Shown here: positions 35,565 through 48,777 of the stretch, piece by piece
How positions within the stretch are numbered: position 1 is the stretch's first letter
How the letters are laid out: the number at the start of each line of letters is the position of its first letter
Source: Heterotrichella gracilis
Lineage: Eukaryota > Sar > Xanthophyceae > Tribonematales > Xanthonemataceae
Assembly (NCBI GenBank): GCA_032358255.1
Contig: JAULBX010031924.1
Location: 62,001-126,000 of the forward strand
Length of the DNA stretch: 64,000 bases
Reading direction: 5' to 3'
Notes under the pieces: model-generated
Seen by the model: only the letters and a program-made list of their open reading frames with translations
What the model was told of the DNA's origin: nothing
Database searches by the model: none
Made by a program: the position numbers and the translations under genes

Positions 35565-38500
35565 CTAGTCCCCGCCCGACTTGCCCGACCTGTATGGCTC
35601 CATGAGCCGGTCTACAGGCACCGCCACATCCCGCAGGATGGCCGCCCCCCGCTCAAACTCGCGGTGCAGCACGGCGCTGGTCTGGCGGTCCACCGTGCGC
35701 CCCAGGTCGTGCGTCACCTCAAAGGGGTCCTGCACAGCGCAGCAAATTACAGCGGTTTGGTGACAACGGGAAGGCTGTGTAAGGGGGTGAGGCTGGGGTA
35801 TGGGTCCTGCATGGGGACTGCATCAGGCTGATTTGCCCCATCTGTGGTGTACACAGTGCCAAAATAGAAAGTGCTTGGCGCCGCTTGTGCAAAGCTGACA
35901 GGCTATAATGCTGCATGCACGTCACTGACTGAGCCGCCCTGTCAGGTGCAGATAATGTTTCCTGCAGGGCTTGTATCTTGGTCATACAGGCAAGACGGGG
36001 CAATTGATACCAGCACTGCAACCCGCATTGAATGAGGCAGACCGCGTGAAGCCTGAATACGCGGAGCGATGGAGCACCAAGTGAGGAGGGGCGGCACCAT
36101 CTGACATCCAACGGCTCCAACCAGCCTTGAATACCCGTGTGTGTACACACGTTCACTGGTGGAAATACGATTTGCCCACCACGCAGCTACATGCTGATTG
36201 GCCATGGGCGCATTTTATGCAATCCGCATGCCGCAATCACATGCCCACTGTGACAGCTGTGCATGATCTGCTAATAAGCATGCTCTCGCCCGGGCCCACC
36301 GCCTCCAAAGCTGTGCGGCACACGTTCCACCGCGCGCGCAAACTGCACACCATGTCAAGCAACAACCCAGTTCATGCGCTTGCTCCAACCTACAGCTTGG
36401 CACTGCACATTCCCAAGGCAGCTGCCCAAATCGCCCTCCATGCCAGTGCTACACCCACACCCTCCTTCTCCCCCTACCTACACCCCCAACCTCACCTACC
36501 GCAACCACGCTTAAACTGCCAACCATGTTATGTACCATTTCCCCACCTCATTGTCTTGAGATAACACCTCATTGCTCACTACTGCCCCGCACCACACCCC
36601 CGTTGCCCACCCGCCTTGAACAGCCACACTTCTTCACCCAAGCTGCTTTGGCACAAGAGTGGCACAACAATTATTGAAGGGTTTTTCTCACCTCAATACA
36701 GATGAGGTGCCGCTCATTCCCCACCCGCCGCGTCCAGTCCTTCTCAGCCTTGGTCAGCCACCCCCCCTCCCGCACGCTGATCACGCTGTTGTTGTAGTCG
36801 TGCTTCCAGGCCCAGTAGGCAAAGAAGGCCCACACCAGCTCCGCAAGGGTCTCCTTGTTGGCCGCGCACTCCTGGCGCAGGGGCGCCACATCGTCGCAGT
36901 AGTGCACCTGCCACTCGCCAATCTCCCTGCGGGTGGATGGGGAGGGAGGTGGGTGGAGAAGTTTGTGGGGTGGGGTGGAGCACAGCCTTGGTCAAGGTGT
37001 GGTGCACCAGGTGCATTTGCACGCATAGGGCCTTGCCATGTACCCACCACAGTTCGCCTGCATGAAAACTGTGATGCCGTATGCCATAAGGTGCTGTGGC
37101 AAGTTGCCGCTGCAATGCTGGGCGCTTGGATGCCTGTGGAGAACTTCTGCCACATGGTTTGCACAAAACAGATAGCAGATATGCTGCACAGCACGCCACA
37201 CGCTGCCGGCGCCACATGGCGCACTGCACCACCAGCGGCCGCCGCACCTGCGGAAGGTGGCGGGCAGCGCCTGCAGGCACGGGAGTACCGGCGGCGAGCG
37301 CTGCTGCAGCAGGTGGATACACATGAGCACGTAGCAGTAGGAGGACAGCGTGCCCCGGTAGGAGTCGTTGACCTGGCGCCGCTTTGCCCAGTGCTTGACC
37401 ACGAAGATGAGCTGGCGCAGGCGGTCATCACATGCGCAGTATGCGCTGATGAGGCGCGTGTTCATGAGCGCCAGGATGTTATTCACCGTCACGTCCACCT
37501 TGGTGCCGGTGTCGGGGACCTGTGCGGGGGCAAAACATACACGAACAGGTCAAAAAGCCAGAAAACAAAGAGAAAAGAATGTACATTCCACCATGCCTGT
37601 GTGTGTATCTGGTCTCTCAGAAAATTTATAAATCAGCAAGTAAATGAAAAAGGATTCAAGCCACCTTATCCCAGGTGTCAAAGAATTGAGAGAACGATAA
37701 AACTATATGAATGATAAGTGAATAAATTAATATGATTAAACATTACAGTATTAATCATTGATAGCATGTGTGCCTTTACCTGGAACTTGACCACTGGCAC
37801 GCGCGCTTTGGGCAGGCACAGCACATCCTTCATGCCAGCCTGGGTCATCAGCTCACCCATCTGCTCAGCAACCTCGGACTTGGCAGCCTGGGGGGGAGGA
37901 GGGGAAGGTGGTCAGGGGTGGGGCAACAGACAGGTATGTGAGGGCACAGGAAATGGCCTGTGGTAGGGTACACCCACAGGGCTTGTCGATAGATGTGCCT
38001 ACAGAACCACACCAATGTGCCAGGGAAGGGCTGCTTGGTGCCGCATTTGCAGCACCGACTGCTAAGCTGGCTGTTGTCCGGGAATGCAGGTAATCAACTA
38101 ACTAAATAACTGATAGAACCAAACAGGTCCACCGCAGCGCCCGGCCACGCAATCAGGTGCCACCATGCACATCAGCATTCAGCCTCACACACACCTTAGC
38201 GCCACCCTACCCGCCGCCCCACCCACCACCCCACCCATCCAAACCCCACGCACCTGGTCATACCCCACCTCGGGCAGCTCCAGGCACACGTCGATGTCAT
38301 TGTTGTTGGCCACGTTGATGCTGGTGGCCACGGAACCAAACAGGTGCACCGCTGCACCGGGCCACTTTGAGCGCAGCACCTCGGTCACGCGCTGCAGCGC
38401 CGCCACGTGGCGGGCCCGCTCCTCGTCATTAGGCTGGATGGAGGCCACCAGGCGGTGGAAATCGGCGTCCAGGCGGGCGGGGTCGGCCTTGGGCCGCGCG

Positions 38501-41182
38501 TGCGCGTTGCGCAGCCGCTCCCTGGGGTTCAGGGTTTAGGGTTCAGGCGGCAGGGGATGGGCAGGGGTCTGGTGGGGGGTAGAGTGCGTTGAAAAAAGAG
38601 AGACCAGTCCCGCTTCCGAAGAAAACCACTTCAAGGTGGGTGGAAGGCAGGGGGTGGGGTGGGGGGTGGCAGGTTGAGGGCGGCGCAGGGATCGGTGGAC
38701 GGCATTGCAACAGTCTAGGGCCCCGCAGGTGGGCAACACCTGGGGTGAAAGTGGCAGGAGTAATGCATTTCTGGGATGCCCCTCACGCACAGTGGCGCCG
38801 CCGGCCACCAGACCTACACCCTGAACCCTAAGCGAGGGCGAATGCACGGCGTACCGGAGTGCGCGGCCGTGGTAGGGCCCCAGCGCCGCTGCGGGTGCCG
38901 CTGGCTTGGCCCTGACGGCAGCTGCCACGGTCACCACACCGCCTGGCGCCCCAGCTTGCGGCTCAGGATCCCCCTCGGTTGCTGTTGCTGGTGCTGCTGC
39001 CGCTGGTGGCGCTGGTGGGGGTGCTGGTGGGGGGGCCTTGTCAGTGCGCGGCTCGGCTGGTGAGGGTGCGGGTGCGGGTGGAGGGGGGGCCGGCGGCGCG
39101 GGTGGTGCGATAGCGGCGCGGGGTTTGAGCACCGGCGCGGGTGTGGTCCGCACAGGCTTCTTGTCGGACCGCTCGTCGTAGCGCTGCAGGCAGTGGAGTG
39201 GGGTCAGCCTAAACCCTAAACCCAAACCCTCAACCCCAAACCCTACTATTCATCATAGCGCTCTGGGGTTGGGGTCAGCCAAGGCATGCGATGTAGGGCA
39301 GGCCTGCTCTATGTGGTAGACTGGGTGAGCTTCCGCAGCAGGTAATTAAGGAGCATGGCTGCTGCGACGTGCATGTGCAGCTGCAGCCTCCAACTACCCA
39401 GGGGCAATGCCTCCGCCACAACACACCCGCCAAGGAGTAAACCCGCTTTGGTGGTGCAACAGCCACTCATCTACACACTCTCACCGCCGCTTTGCCCACA
39501 GCGCAAGGGGGATGCAAAGCAGGCAGCACAACATGATCCCACAGCCAAGCTACCCCACGCACAACTCGCCCTAAACCCTAAAACCACGCACGATTGCCGC
39601 ATTCTTGCTCAGCTTCTTGTTCTCCCCTGGCGCTGCCTTCTTGGCCTTAACCCCCTTGCCCTTATCCCCGGGACCCTCCTGACCCCCTTCCCCCTCCCTG
39701 TTGTGCTCAGGCGCCAGCTGGAGCGGCAGGCCCCCACCCAGCGGCCCCATGGGGTGTGGATGCTGTGGCTGGCGTTGCTGTGCCTCAGCCATTGTTGCTG
39801 CTGCTAGGGCTCGAGACTCCAGCTCCTCCACCGATATGGCGTGCACCGCCCGCGGAGGGTTCATGTGGGGGAAGGGAGGGGGCGGGGGTGCGCGGGGCAG
39901 GCTGTGGAAGTGGTCTGAGGGGGGAGGGGGCTGGGGCAGGTGGTGTGGTGGGCCGGGGGGCTGGCTGGGGAGGTGGTTGAGGGGATCTTGGGACCAGATG
40001 CTGTTGCCGCCTCCCCAGATACTGTTGGTACCTAGGGAGCCAATGAAACCTGTTTAGGTTTTAAGGTTTAGGGTTTAGGGTTGAAACGTGCTGTTGGTAC
40101 CTGGGGTGCAATTGAACCCCGGGTTGTCATATCCCCTACTATTTACGTCCGAGACCAAGATAAACACCTTAGCAAGGGACCCTGCCAGGGCCTACATTGT
40201 GAGGCAACGACAATGCACGCGGTTTTGGTAGGGAAGGTGGCGCGCCAACCCCCATTGCTCCACCACCGCATGCCAGTGCAATGCCGTCAATGTGCACCAC
40301 TTCAGCGTGCAATGCAATGCCTCTTTTATGCCAGATGAGTAGCCTCCCACACAGGCCAGTGCCGCATCAAGTTGTGGGGGGCCAGGTGCACTGCATGTTG
40401 ATCAGCATGCGTTTCCAGAGTATGTTTTGCAACCAATACAACACACCCCTAATGCATGCTTATGGCAACCCACCTCCCCATAGCGCGCTGCCTCCCCACG
40501 TCGGCCCAGCCGCGGGCGCCGTGTCATCCCACAGCGACCCTGCACCATCACCAGGTCCCGGTGCAGGCACAGCTTGGGGCTGGAAGCTGTGCATGCCTGG
40601 TGGGGGCTGGCGCTGCCCTTGCAGGTTTCCTTGGTGGGGGTTCCCGGGCCGCATGAAGGAGGGCATTCCAGGTGGCGGGCCTACTTGATGAGGCTCTCCA
40701 GGCTGCATGAAGGCGGGCATTCCAGGTGGGTGCGGTGGCAAGCCCAGGTTGGGGGGTGGGGGGTGCTGAGGAGGTGGGTGGTGGGGATGAGGCTGGGGAT
40801 GAGGCTGTTGCCAAGCACTCAAGCTGGGCTCTTGCAGCTGGAAGCCGCGATCAGGTGGAGGCATCGGAGGGCCTGGCGCATTGCCCATCATGCCCTGGCG
40901 ATGATGGTTGGTGCTCTGTAGGAGGGCCAGGAGGGATGCCCCATTGTTGGGCTGGGGCTTCTGAGGGAAGCCGTTGCCTTGAGCGAACAGGCCGTCGAGC
41001 GGAGATGGCTGGTTTGCTGGAGGAAACAGCGGGAAGTTGCTGCCCTGCTGCGGGTGGTGGGCGTGCTGGGTATTGGTGTTAGGGAATTGGCTGGGCTGCT
41101 GCTGCAACTGGTTGTTCAGCCCCAGGTTGAGGCCACCAAATGCACCCGCCACATCGCCAGGACCGTTGTTTGTGGCCCACAT
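35565..41182 (-). CDS. URT1: Terminal uridylyltransferase, URT1/TUT-like
   Basis: Eight exons (41182-40474, 40031-39592, 39183-38855, 38521-38254, 37887-37780, 37519-37248, 36926-36692, 35729-35565) close to 841 residues. The catalytic half has the non-canonical nucleotidyltransferase signature: FGSVATSINV then NNNDIDVCLELP (Asp568 and Asp570), the third metal ligand in DTGTKVDVTVNN (Asp627), VKHWAKRRQVNDS, and the PAP-associated region LVWAFFAYWAW to CIEDPFEVTHDLGRTVD. The histidine in EVTHDLGR (about His794) lies where Cid1 and human TUT enzymes have the His that selects UTP, so uridylation of RNA 3' ends is the likely reaction. The N-terminal 490 residues are disordered, rich in Gln, Pro, Gly and His, with repeated PPGMPxFM motifs (about 160-215) and repeated SIWGGG. 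Plant URT1 likewise has a long disordered N-terminus that contacts decapping factors. Telomere-like tracts sit beside several splice sites. Confidence 0.88.
38525..38546 (-). repeat. Telomere-like tract before a URT1-like acceptor
   Basis: In the sense direction a CCTGAACCCTAAACCCTGAA stretch runs almost into the exon 4 acceptor. A related TTAGGGTTCAGGG stretch lies near the exon 3 donor (about 38814-38833). Confidence 0.8.
39173..39280 (-). repeat. Duplicated exon 3 acceptor of the URT1-like gene around a telomere-like core
   Basis: The acceptor plus first exon bases (39173-39208) have a decayed copy at 39249-39280. Both share GGGGTCAGCC at one end and a TCRTMRTAGCGCT block at the other. 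Between them, 39209-39246 is a degenerate CCCTAAA array. A further unit pair lies at 39569-39585, next to the exon 2 donor. Confidence 0.82.
40022..40119 (-). repeat. Duplicated exon 2 acceptor of the URT1-like gene around a telomere-like core
   Basis: CTGTTGGTACCTAGGG... (40022-40050) recurs as CTGTTGGTACCTGGGG... (40091-40119), both ending in YAATKRAACC-like bases. The spacer 40052-40083 is made of TTTAGGG-type units. Confidence 0.88.
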
Positions 41183-41856
41183 GGCGCCCTAGGGCCCCAG
41201 CCCAGCGGGGTATGTGCTGGTTTCAAGGGCTAATGCTGCACAAAAGACGTCTCAATGCATGAGAGCGCATTCTCGAAGGCAGGGCGCTTGTAAGGGGCCC
41301 ACTCTACCTAGTGCGCGTCAGCCCGACTGCGTTCCTGAACACAGTATCAACGTCGCGTTTCTTCCTTATATGCGGTCGGTGGAAACCACCGACTTCATAA
41401 AGGGACAAAAAAAGGTGTCCATGATTGAATGTCGACCCCCTCGTTGACACTGGTGCAACACCCTTGACAAGGGCCTTCAAGGGTGAAGCCTTATGATAAG
41501 CCTTGGTCGGACCACATGCATATAGAACGGCAACCAAACGAGGAGCATAGTGCAAGTCGTGCGTTCTTATCTCAGTACGCATCTGCGTGGTTGATTAAGC
41601 ATCCCTCTGTAAGCATCACATCCATTATATCCTGCAGTGCATGTGCTTGTATGTCACGGTTGACACTGCCCTGTGCGTGTGCCGGTGGAAAGTGCAGCAA
41701 CGCGCTGATACTGTAACCCATGCTGTCCGGTTACTGGTGTCGTTGCTGTGGTTGACCTTGCGCCTGCCGTAAAGGCATCCATAGTCAATACATCTTGCTA
41801 GCCGTGGCGTCAACTTCCCAAACAGCGTGGTTACTGGGAGCGCCCAAACGCCAGCC
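41183..41856. other. Divergent intergenic region between URT1-like and cytidine deaminase genes
   Basis: It should carry both promoters. A minus-strand open frame of 92 codons (41304-41582) has no recognisable domain and is not linked to splice sites. Nothing else is supported. Confidence 0.5.
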
Positions 41857-44779
41857 ATGCGCCATCTTGCAAGGCGTATTGCCTTTTCAGGATCGCCGCA
41901 GTCCTCCAAACCGTGTATGGTGTGCAACCAGTTCGCCAAGAGACAACGGCATGTGACTAGGCAGGAAACCCGGGTTAGGGCAACCCCGCAGGATGACTCA
42001 CAACCCCAGTCCAAGTGAGTAGCAAGTGACCTGGCATACCCTTCAAGGCACCATTACACAATTACGCTCTCTTTGTGCACGCAAGCTCAACCCATTAGTC
42101 ACTACAGTACTGGGATCTGCAGTGTCTTCCTCACCTATCCCAGGCTACACATGGGCACCAAGGTCCTAGCTACCCCGCCAGCAACAACCCTTTGCAACCC
42201 TTGCAGGTTCTCCCAAGTGTCAGAGCTGCCCAACATCATACACAGTGACACGGTGTTCATAGACATCGATGCCCCCAAGGCTGCCACCGACACCAGCCCC
42301 CTGGCACTGGGTGGCAAGTTCAGGTGGGAATAAGAATAGTAACAATAATAATAACAAGTTCGAATAAGACAGGGGGACTCCCTCTAACAGGCCCTTGCAA
42401 CACAAGTCTTTTTGCCATGTGAGGTGCACTCTCAACCATAGTGGTTCAGCCAACTGGGGGGGGATGTCTCTGGGTTGCATGGGGAAGGGTGGGGAGGCTA
42501 ACCAGCCCTAGGGAGGCTCTTCACCACTAGTTGTGTCACCCGCCAGCACTTGCGCCTTGCTGCAGGTTGATCCCTGCCGATACCAGGAGGTGCTCCAAAA
42601 AAAACCATAAATTTCTTCATTTTTACCCAAATCAAATAAAGTCCCTCAGGCAGCAATGCGCCCTTCTTGCAGGTTGACCCCCGCCGAGGTCCAGGAGGTG
42701 CTCCAAGAAACTGGGTACAACGAGGACGAGCTGCTGCAGGCGCTGATACGGCCCGCCTCAACACTGGCTCGACCACCCATCTCCTCGTTCCACGTGGGCG
42801 CAGTGGGCCTGGGTGCTTCGGGAAGCTTGTGAGTGCACCGCCACTTCTTTCACATGTGCATGCTGAGCCACACTGCCTACATCAGACTTCTTCTGCGCCA
42901 TGACCAAAAATGAATAAAAATAATAGTAATAATATAAGAAACGGAATTGAATAACCTGCATGACTGTAGTGCACCGGTTGCAACCATTGAAAGCCATGCT
43001 CAGCTGCTCTGCAATCAGCTCCATGACCATTCTTCTCCTGTAGCGCACACCTCCCGCTGCGTGCGGAGCCTGCCTCTCACCAGCAGAATCCTAAAAATTA
43101 AACCCTAACCCTGACTGACTTTGCTGGCCTGTGCCAGGTATGTGGGCGTAAATTTGGAGTTTGCCCGCCTGCCGCTGTACAACAGCGTGCACGCAGAGCA
43201 GTTTCTGATTGTGAATGCGGTGCACCATGGGGAGAGCGCCATACGCAAGCTGGCGGTGTCGGCGGCGCCCTGCGGCCACTGCCGGCAGTTCTTCTGCGAA
43301 CTAGGGTGTGCGGTGCGTTCCCAAACCCTAAACACTGGACCCTGAACCTAATGGGATTTTTGGCGAGCTAGGGCGTGCAAGCGTTGCTAAATTCTGAACC
43401 TTTAACATCTTCTTGGCAAGCTGGGGTGCGGTGCATGCGAGGTGGATGCGTGGGTAAGGGACTTAGGTGCATGGGGGGTGCATGGGTGTGCGGTGAGTCA
43501 GTAGTGGATGCATGTGTGTAGGGATCAAGGCGTAGGCGGGGCGCATGGGCGTGGGATTACAAGCACAGAGCTTGATGCCACTGAATCATTTGTACGCACC
43601 CAAATGGCCAGCATGGGCTCAATCTTCCTGAGGATCCTTCAAACAACAAACCCAACTGGGGTATCGCAGGACGAGATGGAGATCGTGTTCAAGAACCGCA
43701 GCCACACCCTGGCGCAGATCCTGCCCGAGCGCTTCAAGCCCTCCGACCTGCTCCCAGACACCCAGCTGCAGCTGCTGCTGGAGCGACAGGACAACTCCAT
43801 GAACTTCACAGACGGGGTGTACCACCTGCTCCAGGCGCGGCAGGACGATTCCTGCTTCCAAAAGGCGGCGGATGACGCCATGCAGGAGGCCAGAGGGGTG
43901 GGTGGCGCTTTCTGGTGACAAGTCCCAAATGTGTCTGGTGCATGGCATGTGCACCTGCCCATCCATTGCTGCATATTGGCTTGATGTCATAAGTGACGGT
44001 AGAACAATGTAAAAGTTAAATGAAGAATGATGGCAATTATCGTCCATTGAATAATAGTAGTAAATAATAGTGATAAGGTGGGTTAACAAACAAAAAGTAC
44101 TAGAAGACCTTTGCAATCCCATAAATGATGCAAGATTGGCACAAAGGTATGACGACTCTGACATGTGGCTGTGTGGCTGCAGTCCTACGCGCCCTACAGC
44201 AGGTGTCCGGCAGGGGTGAGCATTATCCTTGCCAGCGGCGAGGTGTACAGCGGCGGCTACATTGAGAGTGCGGCCTACAACCCCTCCATCCCCCCGCTGC
44301 AAACCGCCATCATCGACGGCATCATCCAGGGCATGCCCACATACGCCGAGGTGCGCGGTGATCATGTATGCAATGTGCGCATCTGTGGGCAGTAGTGCGA
44401 ACCCTAACAGGTGTATCCAGTAAGATGCATGTGCTTGCCACGTACAACACTGCGTACACACAGGGCACTGTGCCGGACCACCCCCACCCCCAGCTTGCAT
44501 ACAGCATGAGGCTCAATGATCCGCTAGCCTGGCATGTCAATGTGCTTTGGCAAGCTTACCTCCTGAGGATATGCTTTGTTTGCTGCAATGGTTGGCCATG
44601 CTCCTGCCCCTTGAAAAGCCCTGAACCCTTTGAAAACCCTAGACCATGTGCAGGTGCGGGAGGTGGTGCTTGTGGAGCTTGAGGGCGCGCCTGTGCACCA
44701 TGCGCCGACCATGCGAGTCATCCTAGAGCAGATAGCGCCACACGCCCACCTCACGCTGCTCACGGCACTAAGGGAATAG
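41857..44779 (+). CDS. CDA: Cytidine deaminase, plant two-domain type
   Basis: Seven exons (41857-42014, 42207-42323, 42673-42828, 43138-43312, 43670-43897, 44183-44350, 44654-44779) close to 375 residues. The enzyme deaminates cytidine and deoxycytidine to uridine in pyrimidine salvage. The catalytic domain shows [20 protein letters not shown] (zinc His and catalytic Glu) and [11 protein letters not shown] (two zinc Cys). The C-terminal domain has [13 protein letters not shown] and [17 protein letters not shown], the inactive second repeat typical of plant and E. coli-like dimeric enzymes. About 90 extra residues precede the domain: an Arg/Ser/Gln-rich start that may be a targeting peptide, then an acidic linker. 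The start is the first ATG of exon 1; nothing decides it strictly. Introns 2 and 4 contain decayed copies of adjacent exon ends. Confidence 0.92.
42550..42714 (+). repeat. Duplicated exon 3 acceptor of the cytidine deaminase gene
   Basis: The acceptor with the first 40 exon bases (42659-42714) has an upstream decoy at 42550-42603, offset 109. It keeps TTGCTGCAGGTTGA and CCAGGAGGTGCTCCAA but is broken by an A-run. Confidence 0.9.
43298..43440 (+). repeat. Triplicated exon 4 donor region of the cytidine deaminase gene
   Basis: GCGAACTAGGGTGTGCGGTGCG is followed by two diverged copies at 43363-43386 and 43417-43440. A CCCAAACCCTAAA-type tract (43321-43350) lies between copies one and two. Confidence 0.75.
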
Positions 44780-45504
44780 ACAAATTTATGGAGCAGCCCA
44801 CATTCGTGGCAACTGCACTGGGACCCTCCTCAAGAGTTGGCAGTCGGCAGGGCTGGGTGTGGGGCTGTGGGTGGCTTGCGAACTGGCATGGGTGGCGATT
44901 CCAGTGGCATATAGACCGCACAACTTTGGTGCGTCAGGAACTGCGTATCTGTGACGGCGGCTGTATGGAGGTTCAGAATATCCAAAGTGTGGAGCGTTGA
45001 TTTCCTGCCCTGGTGCTGATGACAGCTACCGGTCCACGTACCCCCACCCATCCAGTACATTGATTCTGCCAGCAAAGGTGGTTGAACGGTATCAAAATAT
45101 TAGAACTGCAACATAGCAGAATTGTGTAGGATATACCGTTTTTTTTATGTTGATAGACATAGAGATTGCTTGCTATCTGCTGACCGTAATCAGTGTTGGC
45201 TTGCAGCTGGGCAATGGCATGGCGCAGGTCATGTGCTGGGAGGTTGTGGGCAAAGACCATTCTCCGGGTATAAAGTATGATTTCTACTGATCTGCCATCG
45301 TGTTTTGGATGAGCAAAGTCCTTTGCGGGATCCTTGCCATGGATCATGCTATGCAATGCTGGAATAAAACCCTAGCTTAACCCTAGGCTGGGGTTTTGCC
45401 TGCCAGTAAACTTTAGCGCGATCGACTTGTCACACCAGCGGTTTCCCCTGATGCCACAACCACTGTTAGGTCACGGGCGGTTGCACTGTCCGCCTCTTTC
45501 GTAC
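44780..45504. other. Intergenic region between cytidine deaminase and spermidine synthase
   Basis: No supported gene. It contains a CCCTAGCTTAACCCTAGG stretch (45366-45388) reminiscent of the telomere-like tracts. The right end should be the spermidine synthase promoter and leader. Confidence 0.5.
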
Positions 45505-47474
<1,970 letters not shown>

Positions 47475-48349
47475 ATTGCCCCGCCCAGCCAGCGAGGTTT
47501 TCATCCTGGACCTCCCCTTCTACCGCAACCAAGCAAGGCACATTGCAGTCTCCAGGCTGTCGGTCAAGCACATGTACACCATGGTACAATTGGAGGATCC
47601 TTGCATCCGGGGAGTGTAGGGCGCAAGGAGTCAGCACCCTGCAGCACAGCAAACTGGAATTGACTTTTCCTCTTGACGGCACTGGTAGACATAGGTAGTG
47701 ATTATTGAAGATATTCTTATCCAGTGAATTGGTGTGTTGAGTTTCATTGCTGGACACGTTGCGAGCCATGGCCCCCCAAGAACAGCCCCCTACAAGGACG
47801 TTGACACCCCCTATCCTGACCCAGACATGATAACACAAGGGGGAAGAATGGTACTACTGGCAGCTCTATTGCAGTGTACATTACCACCCAGCACCCATGG
47901 TGGGGCGTCTTGTCACCCTGCAATGTATGTGCATGGGGCACAGCGGTTAAAATTTGACACTGGTGACTGCTGACGCTGTTGCACCAGTGCGCAACACGGG
48001 TATGGTCCATATTTACCCGCAGCCCTGCAAGAGGAAGGTCGTAAAAGTGGAAGCTGAAGTGCATGGGCCACTCCATTTTTTAAATGCACTGCAATTATGA
48101 AAAAGGCAATAATGGACAGAATTTACCTACCCGATTCTGAAATGTGGCTATCTTCCCCCGGGCCAACCACCCTTGACAAAAGCACACTCGAAACAGAACC
48201 CTGCTTATACAACGTGAGTATAACGAGGCGATCTTGCCCATTCGACTGGAGTGCATTTGTCTTGTTGCCACTTGGCGAGGACCTGTTATTTGCCTTGCTT
48301 GAAAAGGGCACCCGTTGGTGACAGCGCCCAGTAACGCTTTAGTAAATGC
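47475..48349. other. Intergenic region between spermidine synthase and the LYR/BIG locus
   Basis: No supported gene. Open frames are short and lack domains. It should contain the spermidine synthase 3' UTR and the promoter of the LYR gene, which may also serve BIG. Confidence 0.5.
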
Positions 48350-48777
48350 ATGAGCGCTCGTCACCTTTACCGGCACCTGCTGAGGGAGGTCGGCAAGGTG
48401 CCCGTGAAGCCTGTTGCACGTAAGTTAAGGCACAACATCCGAGAGCTGTTCCAAGCCCATCAGGTGGTCCCTGCAACCGAGGCCGTGCACAAGCTGTATG
48501 GGACAGCAGTGGCATCCTTGCGAGTTCTGACCTGGCTGAATAGCCTTTCAGAGGTTCGTACAGTGCATTTGGGTCATAATTCACTTCAAGGCAGTCGTGC
48601 GTTGGTTCCTTGTGCAAGTCCGATCGGCTTTCTGCGCGTGATCAGAGTGGCATGTGTGCAATCCTGAGCTGTTGGAACTGGTGCCATGCACAGGTAGAAC
48701 TGCAGACCCTTTACAAACAGTTCCTGGTAGCACCAGCTGGTGGATCCGTGGCACACAATGGGTCCCACCCCCATTGA
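48350..48777 (+). CDS. Small LYR-motif protein, FMC1-like
   Basis: Two exons (48350-48553, 48694-48777) close to 95 residues. The start HLYRHLLREVG carries the Leu-Tyr-Arg motif and the following helices (ARKLRHNIRELFQAH, AVASLRVLTWLNSL, LQTLYKQFLV) are basic and amphipathic, as in the three-helix LYR family. LYR proteins act in mitochondria as assembly factors with acyl carrier protein. The short length and the pattern resemble FMC1, an ATP synthase assembly factor, but the family is diverse and FMC1 is only my best guess. The stop (48775-48777) lies inside the first codons of the BIG gene, in another reading frame. A bicistronic transcript is therefore possible. If exon 2 were misassigned, the protein would end differently, but splice sites and phase agree. 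Confidence 0.68.

Noticed and set aside
41443-41460. Frame reading VDTGAT, like a retroelement aspartic protease
   Set aside because: A stop codon lies three codons before the local frame and another soon after. No other retroelement domain is nearby.
41304-41582. 92-codon minus-strand frame between the URT1-like and deaminase genes
   Set aside because: It has no domain, no splice link and an ordinary start context; probably chance.
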